A program made the position numbers and the translations under genes. From Armatimonas sp043757465 (GTDB lineage: Bacteria; Armatimonadota; Armatimonadia; Armatimonadales; Armatimonadaceae), in NCBI RefSeq assembly GCF_043757465.1, contig NZ_JAYVPL010000025.1, positions 15,344 through 79,343 on the forward strand: 64,000 nt of DNA. The letters are read 5' to 3'. The stretch's first letter is position 1, and each line of letters opens with the position of its first letter. Shown here in pieces: positions 40,370 through 49,069 of this stretch. The notes below the pieces were generated by a model. That model made no database searches and had not been told where the DNA came from. It saw only the letters and a program-made list of their open reading frames with translations.

Positions 40370-41785
40370 CTAGGCGATAATCCCCTTGGCGACACTCCCC
40401 GCTACATCGGTGAGGCGGTAGTTACGGCCCCCGTAGAAGTAGGTCAGCTTGGTGTGATCCATGCCCAGCAGGTGCAAGATCGTGGCGTGTAGATCGTGGA
40501 CATGGCACTTGTCTTTTACGGCGTAGAAGCCGTAGTCGTCGGTCTCGCCGTAGCGGAAGCCCGTTTTCACGCCGCCGCCTGCTAGCACCATCGTGAAACC
40601 GTGCGGGTTGTGGTCGCGGCCATCGTCGCCCTGGGCAACGGGGGTGCGCCCGAACTCCCCCCCGATTACCACCAGCGTGTCTTTGAGTAGCCCGCGCGAC
40701 TTCAGATCCTTTATCAAGCCCGCAATCGGCTTGTCCACCTCAGCGGCGTTGCTCGTGTGGTCTTTTCTTAGATCGCCGTGCTGATCCCACTTGTAGGAGT
40801 GCGTCACCTGCACAAATCGCACGCCTTTTTCGGAGAAGCGCCGCGCCAGTAGGCACTGGTGCCCGAAGTTGCGCGTCTTGGGATCATCGAGACCGTAGAG
40901 TTTCTTAGTGGCTTCCGACTCTCCCGCGATCTCTTGCAGCTCCGGCGCGGCGAGCTGCATCTTAAAGGCCAGCTCAAAGGAGTTGATCCGCCCTTCCATT
41001 GCGGGGTCGGGGCCGGAGTGCGCCAGGTGCTCCCGCCCGAGCTGCCCGAGCAATTCTAGCTCTAGCGTCTGCGCCTCGCTAGGCGTCTCGGTGTTCTGGA
41101 TAAAGGGAATCTTGGCCTGGCCCGCATCAATGCTCGCATTGCCAATCGGGGTGCCTTGTGTCCAGGCGGGCAGGAACGCCGAGCTCCAGTTGCCGACACC
41201 ACCGTGCGTGAGGGTTGGGCAGATGGTGAGAAAGCCCGGTAGATTTTGATTCTCCGTGCCGAGGCCGTAGGTGATCCAGGAGCCCATGCTCGGGCGTACG
41301 AACGTGTCGCTGCCGGTGTGCATCTCCAGAAGTGCCCCACCATGGCGCGAGTTCGACGCGTGCATGGAGTGAATAAAACACAGGTCGTCCACGCAGCCGC
41401 CAAGGTGCGGAAAGAGATTACTCACCTCGATACCACTCTGACCATAGCGCTTGAACTCCCAGGGGCTCTTCAGGAGATTCCCTGTGGGGCTGGAGACGAT
41501 GCGCGGGATCGTGCCCGGAAACGGCTTGCCCGAGTCGCGGGTGAGCAATGGCTTTGGATCAAATGTGTCCACTTGGCTCGGCCCGCCGTGCAGGAACACA
41601 AAGATGACGCGCTTGGCCTTCGCGGGAAACGGCGGCGCTTTAGGCAGGAGCGGGTTGCGGCTGGTATCAGCCTTTGCTTCTTGATCCAGCAGGCTCAGCA
41701 GTGCGAGATTGCCAAAACCAATCGCGCTGCTCTTGAGAAGCGCACGGCGAGAAAATTCGTGATTAGTCCACATAGAGAAACTCAT
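40370..41785 (-). CDS. DUF1501 protein with Tat-like signal
   Basis: 471 aa. SRRALLKSSAIGFGNLALLSLL is a twin-arginine-like signal near the N-terminus. The DUF1501 pattern follows: RVIFVFLHGGPSQVDTFDPKPLL, GKPFPGT, SNLFPHLGGCVDDLCFIHSMHASNSRHG, and VVIGGEFGRTPVAQG...DHNPHGFTMVLAGGGVKTGF, in an alkaline phosphatase/sulfatase-like fold. It overlaps the cytochrome/DUF1549 gene by 23 bases. This gene pair is abundant in Planctomycetes and Verrucomicrobia; a role in outside processing of complex, perhaps sulfated, glycans is suspected. Confidence 0.92.
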   Translation of the reverse strand: MSFSMWTNHEFSRRALLKSSAIGFGNLALLSLLDQEAKADTSRNPLLPKAPPFPAKAKRVIFVFLHGGPSQVDTFDPKPLLTRDSGKPFPGTIPRIVSSPTGNLLKSPWEFKRYGQSGIEVSNLFPHLGGCVDDLCFIHSMHASNSRHGGALLEMHTGSDTFVRPSMGSWITYGLGTENQNLPGFLTICPTLTHGGVGNWSSAFLPAWTQGTPIGNASIDAGQAKIPFIQNTETPSEAQTLELELLGQLGREHLAHSGPDPAMEGRINSFELAFKMQLAAPELQEIAGESEATKKLYGLDDPKTRNFGHQCLLARRFSEKGVRFVQVTHSYKWDQHGDLRKDHTSNAAEVDKPIAGLIKDLKSRGLLKDTLVVIGGEFGRTPVAQGDDGRDHNPHGFTMVLAGGGVKTGFRYGETDDYGFYAVKDKCHVHDLHATILHLLGMDHTKLTYFYGGRNYRLTDVAGSVAKGIIA

Positions 41786-44717
41786 TGGCGGCGATAAGAG
41801 ATTTGCACAGGCTCTGCCAGGCGCTCAGGCGCGGGTTGGGCGCTTTGGCATAGGCTGTCTCGAAACGGGTAAGAAAGTCGAAGGCGCGGAGAAGCTCGGC
41901 GGTTGTGGCCGGGCGTCCGTAACAAGTGGTGTAGAGCAGGCGCACCCGCTCGGCGTCGTCGAGGTCGGTCTGTTTCAGTAGCGCCTCCGACTGGGCTCTG
42001 GTGGCACTGAGCACAACAGAGCTATTGAGCATAAACAGCGCTTGCGGCGCAACCGTGGTGCTGGGCCGATCGCCGTTCATCACGGTCGGGTCGCCAAAGT
42101 CAAAGGCGGTGTAGACATCGTACAGAGCGCTGCGAACTACGGGCAGATAGACGGCGCGGCGGCGGCTGTCGTACTTCACGGGGTCTGCGTTGGCGGTACT
42201 GGTGACATACTGCCGGGGCTTGAAGGTTAAGAGTGTCCCCCCCATGGTCTTGTCGAGCGTCCCCGCGACGGCCAGAATGCTATCGCGGATCTCCTCCGCC
42301 TCCAGCCGGTGCCGGGGAAAGCGCCAGAGCAGGTGATTGTCCGGGTCGAGCGCGGCGGCTTTCGCATCAAACTTCCCGCTCATCAAGTACGTATTGGTGA
42401 GCATCAGCCGCCTATGGAGTTTTTTGAGGCTCCAGCCATCGTCGTTCACAAAGCTGACCGCGAGCCAGTCCAGCAGCTCCGGGTGGGTTGGTAAGTCCCC
42501 CAGCGCTCCGAAGTTATCCACCGAGCCGACCAGGCCACGCCCGAAGCGCCAGCGCCAGACACGATTCACAAAGACACGCGCCGTGAGCGGATTTTTCGCA
42601 TCCGTGAGCCACTGCGCCAGCTCCAGTCGCCCGCTACTCGTCATCGGCAGTGCGGGCTGGTTCTCCCCCGAGATGGCGGTGGGGAAGCGACGGAAGCACT
42701 CCTCGCCCAGCGTCAAATAATTACCACGCAGATGGACTTTGAGATTCGTCGGTGTCCCCTCGCTCACGGACATCGCACGCGGCAGGTCGGGCTTAGACTT
42801 TTCCAGCGCCGTACGCTCATCATCGAGATGCTTCAGTTCGGCTTGAACGGGCGCGGAGAACAGGCGATCTGGCTTGTCGGGAAGCTCAAGCCGCGCTTCC
42901 AAGCCATTTTTGAGGCGATCCGCAAGCCCGGCAACTAGCTCGGGAATCAGCCCCGTCTCCGCCGCGACCGCCTCCAGGCTCTGCGTGAGCGGTGCATCGG
43001 GTCGGGCGATCAGTAGCAGCTTATCAAGGTGCGGGAAGTAGCTGTCACGCTCTAGCTTGAGCGTATTGGCCCCGGCTTTTAGCGGGAAAATTCCCTCCGC
43101 AAACCACTGCTGGTGCTGGGGATAGAACCCACCCGTGACTTTTCCGGCGGCGTTAGAGGCTACCAGAGTGCCATTCACATAGATCCGCACGGGCCTCGGG
43201 TCGCCCGAGGCGTAGCGCAGATCGAGCTGGTACGGCCCGGCAGTGGACACGGAAATCTCGTACTCGGTGTAGTTGGGGTACTTCTCGGCATTTACCAGAA
43301 CGCCGATCTCTTTGCCAAAGCCGCCCTTGTCTTTATTGACATTACCACGGGTGAAATCCTCGGCCTCGCGCAAAAGTGCTCCGGCAGGCGTAGCCCCGTT
43401 GGGTGTGGAGATCGCGGCGCTCAGGGTCACCGTTGCTTTCTGCGTAGCCAGTAGCTGGCGAGCAGCTTTCTCGTAGGCGGCGGTCTGTGGGCGCACTTGA
43501 TCTAAAAGAACCTTCTCGGCGGCATCGCGCTTTTTCTTGGCATCGTCGCGCCGGGTCTTGATCTGCGCCTCGATCGCGGCAAGCTTTTCCTGGTCCTCTT
43601 TGGGAGCGAGCGGGCGCTCATTCCAGTCGGCCATGTTCTTAAAATTAAGCATGGTCTTCGTGGACTTGAAGATCCCGGCGAGCGCGTAGTAGTCACGGGC
43701 GGGGATCGGGTCGAACTTATGGTCATGGCAGCGTGCGCAGCCGACGGTCAGGCCGATAAATGTCTTGCTGAGCGTGTCCACTTGCTCGTCAATAATATCG
43801 AGCTCCTGCTTTACGGGATCGTCCTCGGCGAGCATCTTAGGGCCAAGGGCGAGATAGCCCGTGGCGATAATGCCCTCATCGCCTGCGCCGGGCATTAAGT
43901 CGCCTGCGAGCTGTTCCTGAAAGAAGCGATTGATGGGCTTGTCCGCATTGATCGCATTGATCACATAGTCACGGTAGCGCCAGGCGTTGGCATAGACAAG
44001 GTTTTCGTCCACGCCGTTGGAGTCGGCGTAGCGCGCGACATCGAGCCAGTGTCGCCCCCAGCGCTCGCCGTAGGTGGGTGATGCCAGCAATCTGTCCACC
44101 ACGCGGGCAAACGCGCCGGGCTGCGTGTCGGCCAGAAACGCGTCTATTTCTTTTGGTGTCGGTGGCAGGCCCGTGAGGTCAAAGGTCGCACGACGGATCA
44201 GCGTGCGCCTATCGGCAGGCGGTGCAGGCTTGAGCCCCTGGGACTCTAGCTTTGCCAGCACAAGAGTATCGAGCGGGTTCTGTGCCCACCAGCGAGCTTT
44301 CACTAGGGGAAGAGTCGGCGCCACTTTTGGTGGCACAAACGCCCAGAATGCCCCTTTGGGCTTTGTCGGCGACTTTGCTGCGCTTGGCCAGGGCGCACCG
44401 GCGGCGGCCCAGCCCGTGAGTGCGGTGCGCTCCTCAGCGGGTAGCTTCCCCGATGGTGGCATCTTGATGCTTCCCGTGTAGGCAATCGTGGCGATGAGTT
44501 GTTTTGCCTGCGCCGCTGAGATCGCTTGATCCAGCCGTAGGTTGCCGAGCTGCTGCTTGGGTCCGTGGCAGGCAACGCAGCGCGCAATGAGCACCGGGCG
44601 CACTTTGGATTCAAATACTTGCGTACTGCTTTGACTCTGTCCAGGAGCGGGCACGGCCAGTGCCCCCAGAAGCAGAAGAGGGGTCGCGAGAAGGTAGCCT
44701 GCGGCGAGGAGTTTCAT
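41763..44717 (-). CDS. Exported cytochrome/DUF1549/DUF1553 protein with carbohydrate-binding-like insert
   Basis: 984 aa with a signal peptide (LLAAGYLLATPLLLLGALAVPAPG). The planctomycete-type cytochrome region has CVACHG near residue 47; DUF1549 covers about 145-370 (PADRRTLIRRATFDLTGLPP, GERWGRHWLDVARYADSNG, CARCHDHKFDPIPARDYY, a second CXXCH). A beta-sandwich resembling CBM6/35 lies at about 450-570 (YEISVSTAGPYQLDLRYASGD). DUF1553 closes the protein (ARVFVNRVWRWRFGRGLV, LLWRFPRHRLEAEEIRDSIL). It is paired with the overlapping DUF1501 gene. TATAAT lies 13 bases before ATG 44717. Confidence 0.93.
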   Translation of the reverse strand: MKLLAAGYLLATPLLLLGALAVPAPGQSQSSTQVFESKVRPVLIARCVACHGPKQQLGNLRLDQAISAAQAKQLIATIAYTGSIKMPPSGKLPAEERTALTGWAAAGAPWPSAAKSPTKPKGAFWAFVPPKVAPTLPLVKARWWAQNPLDTLVLAKLESQGLKPAPPADRRTLIRRATFDLTGLPPTPKEIDAFLADTQPGAFARVVDRLLASPTYGERWGRHWLDVARYADSNGVDENLVYANAWRYRDYVINAINADKPINRFFQEQLAGDLMPGAGDEGIIATGYLALGPKMLAEDDPVKQELDIIDEQVDTLSKTFIGLTVGCARCHDHKFDPIPARDYYALAGIFKSTKTMLNFKNMADWNERPLAPKEDQEKLAAIEAQIKTRRDDAKKKRDAAEKVLLDQVRPQTAAYEKAARQLLATQKATVTLSAAISTPNGATPAGALLREAEDFTRGNVNKDKGGFGKEIGVLVNAEKYPNYTEYEISVSTAGPYQLDLRYASGDPRPVRIYVNGTLVASNAAGKVTGGFYPQHQQWFAEGIFPLKAGANTLKLERDSYFPHLDKLLLIARPDAPLTQSLEAVAAETGLIPELVAGLADRLKNGLEARLELPDKPDRLFSAPVQAELKHLDDERTALEKSKPDLPRAMSVSEGTPTNLKVHLRGNYLTLGEECFRRFPTAISGENQPALPMTSSGRLELAQWLTDAKNPLTARVFVNRVWRWRFGRGLVGSVDNFGALGDLPTHPELLDWLAVSFVNDDGWSLKKLHRRLMLTNTYLMSGKFDAKAAALDPDNHLLWRFPRHRLEAEEIRDSILAVAGTLDKTMGGTLLTFKPRQYVTSTANADPVKYDSRRRAVYLPVVRSALYDVYTAFDFGDPTVMNGDRPSTTVAPQALFMLNSSVVLSATRAQSEALLKQTDLDDAERVRLLYTTCYGRPATTAELLRAFDFLTRFETAYAKAPNPRLSAWQSLCKSLIAANEFLYVD

Positions 44718-44774
44718 AGTGGTTGCCGTTATTATACTCTAGTTTGACCCATAGATTACGTCGTCCGTGGGCGC

Positions 44775-46340
44775 TCAAAGCTTCTCGGTGATGTCCTCAA
44801 ACTTCAGAGGGTTTTGTAGTGTTGAGTAGTAGCTCTTATCTGGCAGGCGTGGGAAATTCTCGCCGTACACATGTGTGAGGATCAAGCGAAAAGTGTTGAT
44901 GGGCGTGAGGTCGTCGGTGAGATACGGTGCGCCGCCGGGGACGAGTACTGCCTGGAAGTTAGAGAACGCCTCGTTTAAGTTCGTGTGCTCCCGGCTCTTC
45001 CAGTCGGTCTGCATGCGTGAGCCATGATCGCCCATCAGAACAATCACTGCGGGGCGTACACTGTTTTTCTGGAGCGCGTCCATAGCCTCCAGAACTTTCT
45101 GATTGATAGCGAGGAGCTGATTGCTGTAGCCCGTACGATAGGCTTTTTCGTTGCCTTGCCCAAAGTCGGTGGCATCCCCAAGAGAGAACTGTGCCTTGGC
45201 GGGATAGATAGCCTCACCGTTGCGGCCCAGCACAAACGGAGGATGCGGAGCGAGAACATGCACAAAGACAAACTTCGGGCCGGGAATGCGTGCGGCATCT
45301 GTAATATGTGAAAGGCTCGCCAGAAGCTGTGCGCGGTGCTTATCGTAGGCGGGGCGATCGTTGTAGAGTAGAAAAGCCAGGGGGGTGAGTGAGAGCAGAA
45401 GGCGCTCGTAGGGGCTTTTATCGGAGAGCACGGGGCCAGTGTCCGTAAGCCGTTGATCCGCATTTGTTAGCGTGGTTGGGGAAAAGCCGCTGGGCACATC
45501 AATAATCTGATAGCCACGTGCGCGTAGAAGCACAGCCAGTCGGTTGTTCTGAATCCAACCCGCGCCTTGCTCCACTCCCCCCGCACTCGGATTCGACGGC
45601 AGATACTCCAGGTTCAGCGTGGCGGCCACGGCCAGCACCGTCTGAATGTAGTTCGCACGGCTCTTGCGTAGCACCCGAAAGCCGCGCGTCTCCAGTGCCT
45701 GTAAAAACGGCGTGTTATCTAGTCCGTAGAGCGCCTGAAGCTGATCCTGACGGCCATAGGCATCCAGCACAATGCAGTAGAGATCCGGTGTTTTAATATC
45801 CGCTTTGGGTGGTGCCTTCGCTACAGGAGACAGAGTAGAAGCTTTGGTCACCGGGAACTCGATTGACGCAGCGGGCTTGAGAAGTGCGTAGAGCGCCATG
45901 CTCAGGTAGCTCAGGCCCACAGCCCAGATCGGTAGGTGTGCTTTTTTTGTGTCGTAGCGCCCCCACAGAACGGCACCGAGCACGCCGCTTAAAATGAGTA
46001 GCCAGCTCACTATCTTTCGTCCTTCCTGCGAGAAATCCAGAAGACCTGGAAAAATGAGGGCGACGATCATCCGCAAGGACATTTCCAGAGGAGGGGCCAT
46101 CAGCGCAAAAGAAAAGAAGGCGAAGAGGCACACTGTGAGGGCAAGTGCGGCGCGGCCAGGCGTGCGGCGACTCAGGACAAAAAACACCCCAAAGAGTATC
46201 CCTGAGCCAGCCAGTACGAGTAGCAACGGCCTCAGAAGCTCCTGAGCTTGAATCTCTGCGCGGTTAATTGCGTAGAGTGAGATGAGGGGGGCCAGTGCAA
46301 AACACAGGGGGTGGAGGTGGGGAGCAAGACGCTTCATCAC
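44775..46340 (-). CDS. Membrane-anchored sulfatase-like (alkaline phosphatase superfamily) protein
   Basis: 521 aa. About five transmembrane helices in the first 180 residues (PLCFALAPLISLYAI, LLLVLAGSGILFGVFFVL, ALTVCLFAFFSFALMAPPL, VSWLLILSGVLGAVL, AVGLSYLSMALYALL) precede an extracytoplasmic domain: PDLYCIVLDAYGRQDQL, NYIQTVLAVAATLNLEYL (Thr as the expected nucleophile position), FVFVHVLAPHPPFV and VIVLMGDHGSRM with the Asp-His metal site. The architecture resembles LTA synthase or phosphoethanolamine transferases. It is the last gene of a three-gene unit with a NoeA-like methyltransferase and a small membrane protein. Confidence 0.85.
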   Translation of the reverse strand: MMKRLAPHLHPLCFALAPLISLYAINRAEIQAQELLRPLLLVLAGSGILFGVFFVLSRRTPGRAALALTVCLFAFFSFALMAPPLEMSLRMIVALIFPGLLDFSQEGRKIVSWLLILSGVLGAVLWGRYDTKKAHLPIWAVGLSYLSMALYALLKPAASIEFPVTKASTLSPVAKAPPKADIKTPDLYCIVLDAYGRQDQLQALYGLDNTPFLQALETRGFRVLRKSRANYIQTVLAVAATLNLEYLPSNPSAGGVEQGAGWIQNNRLAVLLRARGYQIIDVPSGFSPTTLTNADQRLTDTGPVLSDKSPYERLLLSLTPLAFLLYNDRPAYDKHRAQLLASLSHITDAARIPGPKFVFVHVLAPHPPFVLGRNGEAIYPAKAQFSLGDATDFGQGNEKAYRTGYSNQLLAINQKVLEAMDALQKNSVRPAVIVLMGDHGSRMQTDWKSREHTNLNEAFSNFQAVLVPGGAPYLTDDLTPINTFRLILTHVYGENFPRLPDKSYYSTLQNPLKFEDITEKL

Positions 46341-46345
46341 TTACC

Positions 46346-47710
46346 TTACTTACCTTTCAGCAGGTAGAGAGTGCGCTCCGTACCGGGCACGGGTGCGCGG
46401 CGCAGGCAGGTAAAGTGCGGCTCCAGCGCGGCCTCGAAGCCGTCTTGTGTATAGCTTGGGAAGATATCGGGGCGATGTGCCAGCAGGCGCTTGACTTGGG
46501 AGTCGGACTTGGGGACGAACTCGACGATCACATGGCGCCCCGCCTGCGCGAGAAAGGCTAGAATGCGTGGCAGCGGCGTGTTATTGGCCAGCGCAAGATG
46601 GTGCACCAGGGCGAGTGCCAGTACCACATCGGCGGGGCCACGGTCCAGCAGCGACTCCCGCTCGGTCTCGGCCCAGCCACAGCGCGGGCTGGGGTTCATC
46701 AGATCCAGGGTGAGCGGCAGTAAGTTGCGCTCATCGCGCTGAACAACCTCGCGCCAGCCGAGCTCCACCGCGGCGAGGTCGAAGTCCCAGGCAACGGTAA
46801 ACGCCCCGCGCTGGCTCGCAAGTCGGCTGAAGCGCCCGGTGTTGGCCCCCAGATCCCAGGCAAGCGTGGGCCGTGGCGTGATCGCATCCAGTAGCTCGCC
46901 CACCAGGCGCTCTTTGGCTAAAAGCGCCGCGTCGGTGTAGTTCGTGGCCTCATAGTAGTCCGCCCAGACCGTTCCGCCTGGCTCCCAGCGTAGAGAGTCA
47001 ATCGTGCTGTCTAGGCTATCTAAGAGCCCGAGGAGGCCGTTTTGGGAGACCGTTACCGTCCGTGGCTTTGCCGAGTCGCCCTCGCCGCCCGCCTGCTGGG
47101 CTTTTGCGTGAAGATGCAGGTGCATGGCCAGTCCGGGCGAGAGGCGTGTGGTGCGCGGCAGTAACCCGCTAGCCAGATCGAGCGGGATGCCGTCGAGGTA
47201 GGAACCCAAAAGCTTTCCGAGGCGTACATCGCAGCGGCTCATCAGGGCGAGAGGCGCGAGGAAGTGCTGACAGAACTGACGGTATGCCGCCCAGGGCTCG
47301 CCCTCGTGGTAGGGCGTGAACGAGAGCGTATCGAAGAGTACCGGCTGTGCGCCACGAAAGGCGATATTAAACGCGCTGGCATCTTTGAGAGTCAAGTTGT
47401 ACGCCAGTGCACTGCGCTGGAGGGCAAGTGTGGCTTTTGCCGCCGCCTTGAGCTGCCCGAAGCACCACTCATAGGGGTGGGCGATAAACGGCAAGCGCTC
47501 CGGCTGGAGCACACATCCCCCCTCTTCGGTTGGCCCTCGGTCAATGTGCGCCACCAGCAGGCCCGCCTCCACAAGCGCATCGTAGAGCCCTGAGCTGACG
47601 AGCCGCTCCAAGCCTGCCTTCCCCGAGGGGGTTACATAGCGGTAGAGAGTCCCCGCCTCATTGTAGACAAAGCCATCGGGGTCACGGAATGAGGCGGGAT
47701 GGGGACTCAC
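46346..47710 (-). CDS. NoeA-like SAM-dependent methyltransferase
   Basis: 454 aa. An N-terminal domain of about 250 residues (DPDGFVYNEAGTLYRYVTPSG, YEWCFGQLKAAAKATLALQ, DASAFNIAFRGAQPVLFDTLSF) resembles the kinase-like part of nodulation protein NoeA homologues, and the C-terminal half is a Rossmann methyltransferase (LAWDLGANTGRFSRLAS, VVLALALVHHLALANNTPL). The role is unknown; NoeA is linked to modification of secreted glycans. The start overlaps the stop of the small upstream gene by four bases, and the sulfatase-like gene follows after five bases. Confidence 0.85.
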   Translation of the reverse strand: MSPHPASFRDPDGFVYNEAGTLYRYVTPSGKAGLERLVSSGLYDALVEAGLLVAHIDRGPTEEGGCVLQPERLPFIAHPYEWCFGQLKAAAKATLALQRSALAYNLTLKDASAFNIAFRGAQPVLFDTLSFTPYHEGEPWAAYRQFCQHFLAPLALMSRCDVRLGKLLGSYLDGIPLDLASGLLPRTTRLSPGLAMHLHLHAKAQQAGGEGDSAKPRTVTVSQNGLLGLLDSLDSTIDSLRWEPGGTVWADYYEATNYTDAALLAKERLVGELLDAITPRPTLAWDLGANTGRFSRLASQRGAFTVAWDFDLAAVELGWREVVQRDERNLLPLTLDLMNPSPRCGWAETERESLLDRGPADVVLALALVHHLALANNTPLPRILAFLAQAGRHVIVEFVPKSDSQVKRLLAHRPDIFPSYTQDGFEAALEPHFTCLRRAPVPGTERTLYLLKGK

Positions 47711-47907
47711 TTGCTACGATGGGCTCGTGCGACCTGAAGAAATCGCTGGAAGGTTGTTTTGAGTGCAAAGATCAATCCCAGTGCCCCTGCAAGAGTCATT
47801 TGGATAAGTTGACTGCCTGCTCCTGGGTCTAGATACGCGTAAGATGCTTTTGCACTAGAGTCAATGGCTGCTATAACAGCGAAAACAACGATATAAACAC
47901 GGTTCAT
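47707..47907 (-). CDS. Small membrane protein with YLDPGAGS motif
   Basis: 66 aa from ATG 47907, which has CAGGAG seven bases upstream; the ATG at 47949 lacks one. A first hydrophobic stretch (MNRVYIVVFAVIAAIDSSAKAS) is signal-like, followed by YAYLDPGAGSQLIQMTLAGALGLIFAL, a motif of small membrane proteins often found next to membrane sulfatase-like genes. It is probably the first gene of an operon with the methyltransferase and the sulfatase-like protein and may be an assembly partner of the latter; that is inference. Confidence 0.75.
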   Translation of the reverse strand: MNRVYIVVFAVIAAIDSSAKASYAYLDPGAGSQLIQMTLAGALGLIFALKTTFQRFLQVARAHRSK

Positions 47908-48181
47908 TTTTAAACTCCTGGTCAGTCTGCTAAAACATCTGTTTTGCAAGATAGTTCCCGATTTTCTGTGATTAGATGAAGATATAGTAATATTAATTTT
48001 CTTTAATTTTCTGATGTTTGTCTACGTCTTCAAACTTCCTCTTACTATGATGACACTTCAATATGAAATAATCCTTAAAACAAAAAACTTATTTCTCATC
48101 TTACGCAGCGCGGAGTTGATAAACGGAGTTTGACCCAGTAAAAAAATTGCAAACTATAGTTTGTTCCTGTAAAATTGCGAC
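47908..48181. other. AT-rich intergenic region with divergent promoters
   Basis: Between the small membrane-protein gene and the isochorismatase-like gene. Apart from the promoter at 48147 on the right and the ribosome site on the left, no repeat or open frame is seen. Confidence 0.4.
48147..48175 (+). promoter_or_regulatory. Promoter TTGCAA-N17-TAAAAT, leaderless
   Basis: TTGCAA (48147-48152), 17-base spacer, TGTAAAAT with TAAAAT at 48170-48175. It ends six bases before ATG 48182. Confidence 0.6.
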
Positions 48182-48688
48182 ATGAAAACTGCACTTGGAG
48201 TTATTGACGTTCAGAACAGCCTGCTCGACGAGGGCCCGTGGCAGCCGGAACTGCTTCTGGAGCGTGTCGAGGGGCTGATCCAAAAAGCCCGCACGGCAGG
48301 CGTGCCGATTGTGTTCGTAACGGATCGCAGAGTCGGGCCAGACGGGGCGATTCACCCCAGCCTCTCAGTAGCCCCAGGTGATCTGCGGGTGGAGAAGAGC
48401 GAGCTCAATTCGTTTGAGGGCACACCGCTCGACGAAATGCTCCGAGCGCAGGGCGTCGAGCGCTTGGTCGTGGTGGGTTTACAGACTGACTACTGCATCA
48501 ACGCGACCTGCCGAGGAGGAGCAGCACTCGGTTACGAGGTGGTGCTTGCCAGCGATGCTCACTCGACCAACGATGAGCCGGACAAGCCCGCCACGCAAAT
48601 CATCGCGGAGCACAATGCTGCTCTGAGCGACCTGAAAACGGAAACAGGCTCCGTTTGTACCGAGTTCTGCGAGCAGATCGCCTTCTGA
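48182..48688 (+). CDS. Isochorismatase-family hydrolase
   Basis: 168 aa. The cysteine hydrolase fold is clear: ALGVIDVQNSLLDEGPW has the catalytic Asp, PIVFVTDRR and LRVEKSELNSFEGTPLDEML the Lys, and VVVGLQTDYCINATCRGGAALGYEVVLASDAHST the nucleophile Cys in QTDYCI. The family includes nicotinamidases and other amidohydrolases; without substrate-site knowledge the reaction stays open. The gene is monocistronic, and the region after it holds an SDR pseudogene on the other strand. Confidence 0.92.
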   Translation: MKTALGVIDVQNSLLDEGPWQPELLLERVEGLIQKARTAGVPIVFVTDRRVGPDGAIHPSLSVAPGDLRVEKSELNSFEGTPLDEMLRAQGVERLVVVGLQTDYCINATCRGGAALGYEVVLASDAHSTNDEPDKPATQIIAEHNAALSDLKTETGSVCTEFCEQIAF

Positions 48689-48702
48689 AAACTCCGACAA
48701 TG

Positions 48703-49000
48703 CTATGTCCCGACTCGTCCTTCGCCACGAATAACCAGCGGCACGGCTCCGCCCTCGGCGCGGAATAGGTCGGGGTCGTGCCATCGTCGCGCAGTGCGGG
48801 GACGAGTGCGCCGGGCAGGACGGACTCCACAGCGTTGGGGGCGTTGGGGCCACCTAGATCCGTGCGAAGCCAGCCCGGATCGAGCAGGTTGATCAGAATT
48901 CCGTCTGGCTCTGATCTGAGAGCTCCGCCGCGACCTGGCGCACATCCACGACGGGCAAGTGGTTCAGCGCCCATTTCCCACGTATATCTGCTTGTTGCAT
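48703..49000 (-). pseudogene. Short-chain dehydrogenase remnant with frameshifts
   Basis: Read on the minus strand, one frame gives GKWALNHLPVVDVRQVAAEL (like the ..KxALN.LTR.LA.EL helix after the YxxxK motif), a second frame gives ILINLLDPGWLRTDLGGPNAPN (the PGxVxTD motif of SDRs), and a third gives LFRAEGGAVPL. No single frame covers them, and the Rossmann half is missing, so the gene has been truncated and shifted at least twice. The left edge touches the end of the isochorismatase-like gene. Confidence 0.7.
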
Positions 49001-49054
49001 GGGAATTATTTTCTCACGTCGCTTTGCTCTTTGCTACACTTCTTGTTGCGCGGG

Positions 49055-49060
49055 TATACT
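49055..49060 (+). promoter_or_regulatory. -10 box (GG-TATACT), molybdenum hydroxylase operon
   Basis: GGTATACT ends nine bases before ATG 49070; TTGCTA at 49031-49036 is a possible -35 with 18-base spacing. No ribosome site precedes the ATG. Confidence 0.55.
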
Positions 49061-49069
49061 TTTCCCACA

